Shown here piece by piece: positions 59,931 to 64,000 of a stretch of 64,000 nt of DNA (position 1 is its first letter; each line of letters opens with the position of its first letter). Source of the stretch: Pseudomonas sp. Root562 (GTDB taxonomy: Bacteria; Pseudomonadota; Gammaproteobacteria; Pseudomonadales; Pseudomonadaceae). The stretch lies in assembly GCF_001427125.1 (NCBI RefSeq), contig NZ_LMGK01000012.1:55430-119429 (forward strand), read 5' to 3'. Position numbers and translations under genes: made by a program. Below the pieces are notes generated by a model, which made no database searches, was not told the DNA's origin, and worked only from the letters and a program-made list of their open reading frames with translations.

Positions 59931-60842
59931 CTAAGGGTGGCGGCTTCCCTCCTCTCGCATCAGCGCCTGCAGGGTATCGAGCCGTGCACCGTCGAATGCA
60001 ATCACGGTGCCTTGCTCGAATACCCGGCGCGCCAGCCCGGTCAACACCGCACCGGGCGGCAGTTCGATCTGTAGACGCACGCCACGCTCGTAGGCGCTTT
60101 GCACAGTGCCGCGCCAATCCACCACGCGGCACATGTTGAAAGCGAGGTCGTCGCGCAGCGCATCAACCTTGAACACCGGCCGCGCGCGACTGCCGCTCAG
60201 GTAACCGATCTTCGGGGTTCGCAGTTGCACCTTGGCGAAGGCTTCGGCGAGGGTTTTTGCAGGCATGTCCAACAGCGGGCAATGCGAAGGCACGCTCACC
60301 GCCAGACGCTTGGCCAGCCCTGCCCCGCAACTTCTTGCCAACTCAGCCACAGCCTTCATCGCTGCGTCACTGCCGGCGATTACCACCTGGTTATCGGCGT
60401 TGATGTTGGCCAGGTAAACCGGCGTGTCGACGTTGTGCACCTGCGCCAGCAAACCCTCCACGGTGGCCAGGTCCAGACCGATGATCGCGGTCATGCCATA
60501 GCCCTGTGGATACGCCCGTTGCATCAGCTCACCGCGCAGGCTGACCAGATGCAACGCATCGCTGAACGCCAGGGCTCCGGCCACCACCGCTGCCGGATAG
60601 GCACCGATGGAAAGCCCCGCGACATGATCCGGGTCCATCGCCAACTGCCGTGAAGCCGCCACACCGGCGATCAGCAGGCAAAGCTGCACGGCCCTTGTCG
60701 ACTGCAATGCTTGCGCAGAATCCAGCAGCAAAACATCTTCACCCAGGATGTCGCTCGCCTCGCTCAAGGTTTGCCGAGGCAACCGCTGGAGCATGCCCGG
60801 CTGTTGCGCGCCTTGTCCCGGGAACACCAGCAAGCTGCTCAT
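59931..60842 (-). CDS. mdcH: MdcH: malonyl-CoA:ACP transacylase of malonate decarboxylase
   Basis: Charges the acyl-carrier subunit with malonate to start the decarboxylase cycle. The 303-residue product has the acyltransferase PGQGAQ motif near residue 8, the nucleophile serine S78 in GLSIG, and the catalytic histidine in VPSHCPLLD. Its start codon overlaps the mdcG stop (ATGA). Confidence 0.94.
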   Translation of the reverse strand: MSSLLVFPGQGAQQPGMLQRLPRQTLSEASDILGEDVLLLDSAQALQSTRAVQLCLLIAGVAASRQLAMDPDHVAGLSIGAYPAAVVAGALAFSDALHLVSLRGELMQRAYPQGYGMTAIIGLDLATVEGLLAQVHNVDTPVYLANINADNQVVIAGSDAAMKAVAELARSCGAGLAKRLAVSVPSHCPLLDMPAKTLAEAFAKVQLRTPKIGYLSGSRARPVFKVDALRDDLAFNMCRVVDWRGTVQSAYERGVRLQIELPPGAVLTGLARRVFEQGTVIAFDGARLDTLQALMREEGSRHP

Positions 60843-61459
60843 GCTGCTTGCTCCTGCGGGTTCCATGGGTCAATCACCAAGCAGGCTTCGCGGGTGTTTT
60901 TCAGTAGCACACGATTCGAAGTGCCGGCCCATTCGCGCAAGGCAACACCACCCGACGGCGTCTGCAATTGCATGTCCACGACACATGGCGCCGTATCGAG
61001 CAACGCCAGCAACTCCCGAGCCTGCTCACGCGCCAGAGGTTGTGGCGTACGCAAAATCAGATCCAGATCACTGCCCTGATGCAGCGCTGCAAAGCCGCTG
61101 GCCAATTCGAAGCCGGCACTGCCGCTGACGCCCCAGACCCAGCCGCACGCATCAAGCGCAGGGCGCAATTGCGCCAAGGCTTCAAGTGCCGGCAAGTCAC
61201 GGGCGATATCGACACGGCAGAGTTCCTCGGGCGCTACGCGACGGGTAATAGAAGCCATCGCCATCGACGTCGCATAACGCTGCTCACGCAAACGCCCGCG
61301 CACGCCGACCGCAATCCGCTGCGCTGCCGACAGCGCGCGGCGCACCACCACCGGTTGCCCCGAGTTGAGCGACTCGACTGCCCACGCAGGCGCATTCGCA
61401 GGCAACTGCGCCGGGGTCATGCCCCAGAGCAGGTCGTGGGCCAGGGGCGCGTTCACCAC
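60839..61459 (-). CDS. mdcG: MdcG: phosphoribosyl-dephospho-CoA transferase
   Basis: Attaches the prosthetic group made by MdcB to the MdcC carrier protein. The 206-residue product has the nucleotidyltransferase motif GSDLDLIL, with two aspartates expected to bind metal. Two GTG codons in a row (61459 and 61456) overlap the mdcE stop codon, and either may be the start. It ends overlapping mdcH. Confidence 0.91.
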   Translation of the reverse strand: MVNAPLAHDLLWGMTPAQLPANAPAWAVESLNSGQPVVVRRALSAAQRIAVGVRGRLREQRYATSMAMASITRRVAPEELCRVDIARDLPALEALAQLRPALDACGWVWGVSGSAGFELASGFAALHQGSDLDLILRTPQPLAREQARELLALLDTAPCVVDMQLQTPSGGVALREWAGTSNRVLLKNTREACLVIDPWNPQEQAA

Positions 61460-62256
61460 TGCTCACTCAGCAATTGGCGGACCTTGCTCGAGGCGGCACG
61501 ATTGGTCGCACCGAGACGACCGCTGAGGTCGGCGCCTTTCTGTGCAACATCGTCAATCGCTTGCGTCAGGCATTCAGTCACCCGCGCCAAATCCGCCGCC
61601 GTCGGCTGTTCGATCTGTTCCACCGCCAAGGTTTCCCACAGCAGGCCGAGGCTGGCATAGCTGTCGATGTCATAGGCCATCGGCGGCACACTGGCAGCCA
61701 GGGTTTCCAGCTCTTCGACACTGCGCAAGGTCACCCGCGCGGCCGACGCCTTGCCCATGGCATGCACCATCACCCCCGGATCACGCAGGGCGATCAGTCG
61801 ATTGGCCTGATACCCGTGGGCCAGGAACGCCCCGGACATCGCCTTGCCCACCAGCAAACCGATCACGGCATGACCGGCGAGGCGTGCACGAGCATAACTG
61901 TCCGCGGCAGCTGCCAGCGCCTGATGAATGCCCAGCGCTTCTTCGCGTCGACCATAAGCCTGGCTCGGCACATCGACGATGGCGATCAAGGCACGTTTCT
62001 GCGCTTTGTCCTGATCCGCCGTAATCACTTCATCCACAGCCTTGGCCAGGCCCCAGCCTTCGAGCAATCCGACCTCGCCATGACGGGCGCGGACAAAACG
62101 GTTTGCCGGGTCGGCCACCACGGCGATAAATCGCACCGGTTGCCCGGCGAAAAAACCATCGGCGACTTTCAGCGAGGCCGGCAAACCGTCGACGGGTTTG
62201 GCATCGGCGCTCAAGGCCTCGAACCAGTTCAAGCCTCTGAGGGAATACGCACTCAT
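61453..62256 (-). CDS. mdcE: MdcE: malonate decarboxylase gamma subunit
   Basis: One half of the decarboxylase of the biotin-independent enzyme, a crotonase-fold protein. The 267-residue product has the family stretch VARARHGEVGLLEGW-type (RFVRARHGEVGLLEGWGLAKAV in pieces) and the GHAVIGLLVGKAMSGAFLAHG oxyanion region. Its start overlaps the end of mdcD by four bases. Confidence 0.93.
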   Translation of the reverse strand: MSAYSLRGLNWFEALSADAKPVDGLPASLKVADGFFAGQPVRFIAVVADPANRFVRARHGEVGLLEGWGLAKAVDEVITADQDKAQKRALIAIVDVPSQAYGRREEALGIHQALAAAADSYARARLAGHAVIGLLVGKAMSGAFLAHGYQANRLIALRDPGVMVHAMGKASAARVTLRSVEELETLAASVPPMAYDIDSYASLGLLWETLAVEQIEQPTAADLARVTECLTQAIDDVAQKGADLSGRLGATNRAASSKVRQLLSEQW

Positions 62257-63104
62257 GAACGCTCTCCTTGATACAGGTCGCGAACCACGCAGGGCTCGAT
62301 TTGCGGCTCGGCATTCAGACGCGCCAGGCGTTGCAGGTACAGATCGGCTTGTTGACTGCGTTGCCGTGTCGGCAGACCCAATTTGAACAAATCACCGATT
62401 TGCTGGCGGATCTGCGCCGCATCGTCAGCGACATAACGATCCACCAGGCCGCTGGCGAAGCGTTGCTCGCCACCGGTCAGGCTCCAGATGAACGGACGGT
62501 CCCGCGAATCGTATTCCTCCAGCCCGGCTTCTTGCTCGATCACCTGCGGACCGTTCAAGCCAAGTCGTGCTTCCTGCGTCACCAGCAAATAGCTGCACAG
62601 CCCGGCTGCGATCGACATGCCGCCAAAGCAACCCACGCTGCCCGCCACCACGCCCACGACCGGTTGGTATTGGCGAAGATCGACTATCGCCGCATGAATA
62701 TCGGCAATCGCCGCCAGGCCGAGGTTGGCTTCCTGCAACCGCACGCCACCGGTTTCCAGCAGCAGCACGGCACGGGTCGGGATGCCTTTGCGGTTATCTT
62801 CGGCGGCCAGTTCCAGTGCGCCGGCAATCTTTGCCCCGCCGACTTCGCCAAGGCTGCCACCCTGGAAAGCGCCTTCGATGGCGGCGATCACCACCGGCAA
62901 GCCATCGAGGCTGCCTTTGGCGATGACTACGCCGTCATCGGCTTGCGGCACCACGCCCTGACGCGCCAGCCAGGGCGACATGACGCGCTGGAACGGGTCG
63001 AGCAATTCACGGAAAGTACCGGCATCGAGCAAGGCTTTCGCCCGTTGCCGGGCACCCAGTTCGACGAAGCTGTGCTTGTTGAGCAACGAGGCGCTGTCAG
63101 TCAT
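62253..63104 (-). CDS. mdcD: MdcD: malonate decarboxylase beta subunit
   Basis: Carboxyltransferase-like subunit paired with MdcE. The 283-residue product has the start MTDSASLLNKHSFVELGARQ and the glycine-rich GAFQGGSLGEVGGAKIAGALE. VVGVVAGSVGCFGGMSIAAGL gives the second crotonase half. The ATG at 63104 lies inside the mdcC coding end (8-base overlap). The frame is open further upstream but without family sequence. Confidence 0.93.
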   Translation of the reverse strand: MTDSASLLNKHSFVELGARQRAKALLDAGTFRELLDPFQRVMSPWLARQGVVPQADDGVVIAKGSLDGLPVVIAAIEGAFQGGSLGEVGGAKIAGALELAAEDNRKGIPTRAVLLLETGGVRLQEANLGLAAIADIHAAIVDLRQYQPVVGVVAGSVGCFGGMSIAAGLCSYLLVTQEARLGLNGPQVIEQEAGLEEYDSRDRPFIWSLTGGEQRFASGLVDRYVADDAAQIRQQIGDLFKLGLPTRQRSQQADLYLQRLARLNAEPQIEPCVVRDLYQGERS

Positions 63105-63396
63105 GGCCGATCTCCTCGAAGCCTTGTTCCAGACGCAGACGTACCACACCGGGGGTTGCGCCGAAATCGTGGATATCAATGTCCATGGCGGCTGGCATCT
63201 GGCCCTCGAACATCCGTGCAAACAGATGCTGCCAGCGTTGTTCACTGCCGTTGACCGAGGTCTGCACGGTGATGGTCAACTTGCCGGACTGACCCGGTTC
63301 GATCAGTACTTCGAGATCGCCGGAACCGACACAGCCCACCAGCGTGCGACCGCGTGGCGGCTGCCCGGCGGGGAATTCGAAAGATAAGGTTTCCAT
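63097..63396 (-). CDS. mdcC: MdcC: malonate decarboxylase acyl carrier protein
   Basis: Carrier subunit that holds malonyl and acetyl groups on a phosphoribosyl-dephospho-CoA arm. The 99-residue product has the modified serine at S25 in GSGDLEV, the same position reported in Klebsiella MdcC. The ATG at 63396 has GGGAG seven bases upstream and overlaps the mdcB stop by one base (TGATG). It overlaps mdcD by eight bases. Confidence 0.92.
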   Translation of the reverse strand: METLSFEFPAGQPPRGRTLVGCVGSGDLEVLIEPGQSGKLTITVQTSVNGSEQRWQHLFARMFEGQMPAAMDIDIHDFGATPGVVRLRLEQGFEEIGHD

Positions 63397-64000
63397 CAAA
63401 AAACTCCCTTTTGCAGGCTGTCGCCCGACTCGATACCGTCGATCAACAGGCAGGCTGCGAGCAGGTCGGCAGCACCGCCGGGCGAGGCATTCAACGCGAT
63501 AAGTTGTTGGTCCAGCTGGTGCAGCCGGCGCCGTCCGGCGAGGCTGGCACTGCCACCGGCATCGAGTACCGCCTGGGCGCCGATTTGCATGGTGCGCAGG
63601 CCCTGTTCGCCGGAGCGGTACAGCACGCAGGTGTCGGCCAGATCGGTCATGATCGCCAGCAGCGCATCGAGCCGAGCGTTCTGTTCGCCATGCCCGTTGG
63701 CGCGACTGCGCTTGAGTTGCGGCAGCGCCCGTTGGATAACTGCCGGAAATCCAAGTTGGGCTTCTTCCCGGGCACCGCGCGCACCGTAGCGTTGCGCGAC
63801 TTGCGCGCCGTGGCTGAGGGGACGTGGCGCGAAGCGGTCATCGAGCAAGGCCAGCCTTGCCGCGCGCAACGCGATGGAACCGGCGGCGGTGGATTCAGGC
63901 TCCAGCGCGGCAGCGGCGACCAACAAGCCCAGCGCCCAGATCGCCCCGCGATGAGTGTTCACACCGTTGGTGGTGGTGAGCATCGCTTGCTCGCCTTGGC
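63396..64000 (-). CDS. mdcB: MdcB: triphosphoribosyl-dephospho-CoA synthase, 5' end outside the window
   Basis: Makes the precursor of the MdcC prosthetic group from dephospho-CoA and ATP. Only the C-terminal ~200 of about 290 residues are here. The signature [18 protein letters not shown] follows QGEQAML at the window edge, and the frame is open through base 64000. The order mdcB-C-D-E-G-H-madL-madM implies mdcA lies just beyond the right edge. Confidence 0.9.
   Translation of the reverse strand, partial: QGEQAMLTTTNGVNTHRGAIWALGLLVAAAALEPESTAAGSIALRAARLALLDDRFAPRPLSHGAQVAQRYGARGAREEAQLGFPAVIQRALPQLKRSRANGHGEQNARLDALLAIMTDLADTCVLYRSGEQGLRTMQIGAQAVLDAGGSASLAGRRRLHQLDQQLIALNASPGGAADLLAACLLIDGIESGDSLQKGVF

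Noticed and set aside
63396-63983. MdcB starting at an internal methionine (63983)
   Set aside because: The family sequence QGEQAML continues upstream to the window edge, so the gene is truncated by the window, not by a real start there.

Overview
The window is chromosomal DNA of a fluorescent pseudomonad, most likely of the Pseudomonas fluorescens complex. Three things point there. Gene order matches blocks I know from Pseudomonas: tktA-epd-pgk-fba beside an ArsR-like regulator and metK; ahcY-metF-rhlE2-yceI-amine oxidase-bioA-rsmE; dguABC with dguR; and the mdc/mad malonate cluster. The DNA is GC-rich. Intergenic gaps are packed with several families of paired palindromic REP-like repeats typical of that complex. 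I saw no tRNA, rRNA, insertion sequence, prophage or CRISPR array. Almost every gene is a recognisable housekeeping or catabolic gene.

Layout. 1-507: a ~239-bp tandem duplication reaching into the 3' end of betT. 500-6863: choline uptake and oxidation, betT divergent from betI-betB-betA, with a perfect 20-bp palindrome as likely BetI operator. 7111-9890: a second-type TldD/PmbA pair. 10024-16656: an MFS exporter, the rRNA helicase DbpA, a YhiN/HI0933-type flavoprotein and a YccS-like membrane protein. 16789-21341: an orphan solute-binding protein, ElaA-type acetyltransferase, a translationally coupled YgjP-like hydrolase/winged-helix pair, and a REC-PAS-GGDEF-EAL protein. 21663-22331: a PL7 alginate lyase with no signal peptide. 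22406-28801: central carbon genes fba, pgk, epd, tktA with two small lipoproteins.

29075-42382 is rich in S-adenosylmethionine (SAM) cycle genes: a SahR-like regulator with a perfect 11-bp-arm operator, metK, then 10 kb later ahcY under an S-adenosylhomocysteine (SAH) riboswitch, and metF. SAH therefore appears to be sensed by a protein at one site and by RNA at the other. Between them lie ligB (a DNA ligase with a signal peptide), a DUF1090 protein, a cytochrome c556-like lipoprotein, mltA, a MAPEG protein, EamA and MFS transporters, an FNT channel and an acyl-CoA thioesterase.

42459-53177: a glycosyltransferase-like gene, a second orphan solute-binding protein, rhlE2 with a long leader, two yceI paralogues with a cytochrome b561, an exported flavin amine oxidase with a histone-H1-like tail, bioA and rsmE. 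53179-56757: the D-glutamate utilisation operon dguABC with divergent dguR and a canonical LysR box. 56783-64000: a hemolysin III family protein, mdcR, and the malonate decarboxylase operon mdcB-C-D-E-G-H-madL-madM, which runs off the right edge inside mdcB.

No wholly new multi-gene system is evident. The best leads are the paired SAH sensors, the three evenly spaced near-identical repeats at 6.9-13.0 kb, the tailed exported amine oxidase, the exported DNA ligase, and the substituted metal-ligand position in the EAL domain.
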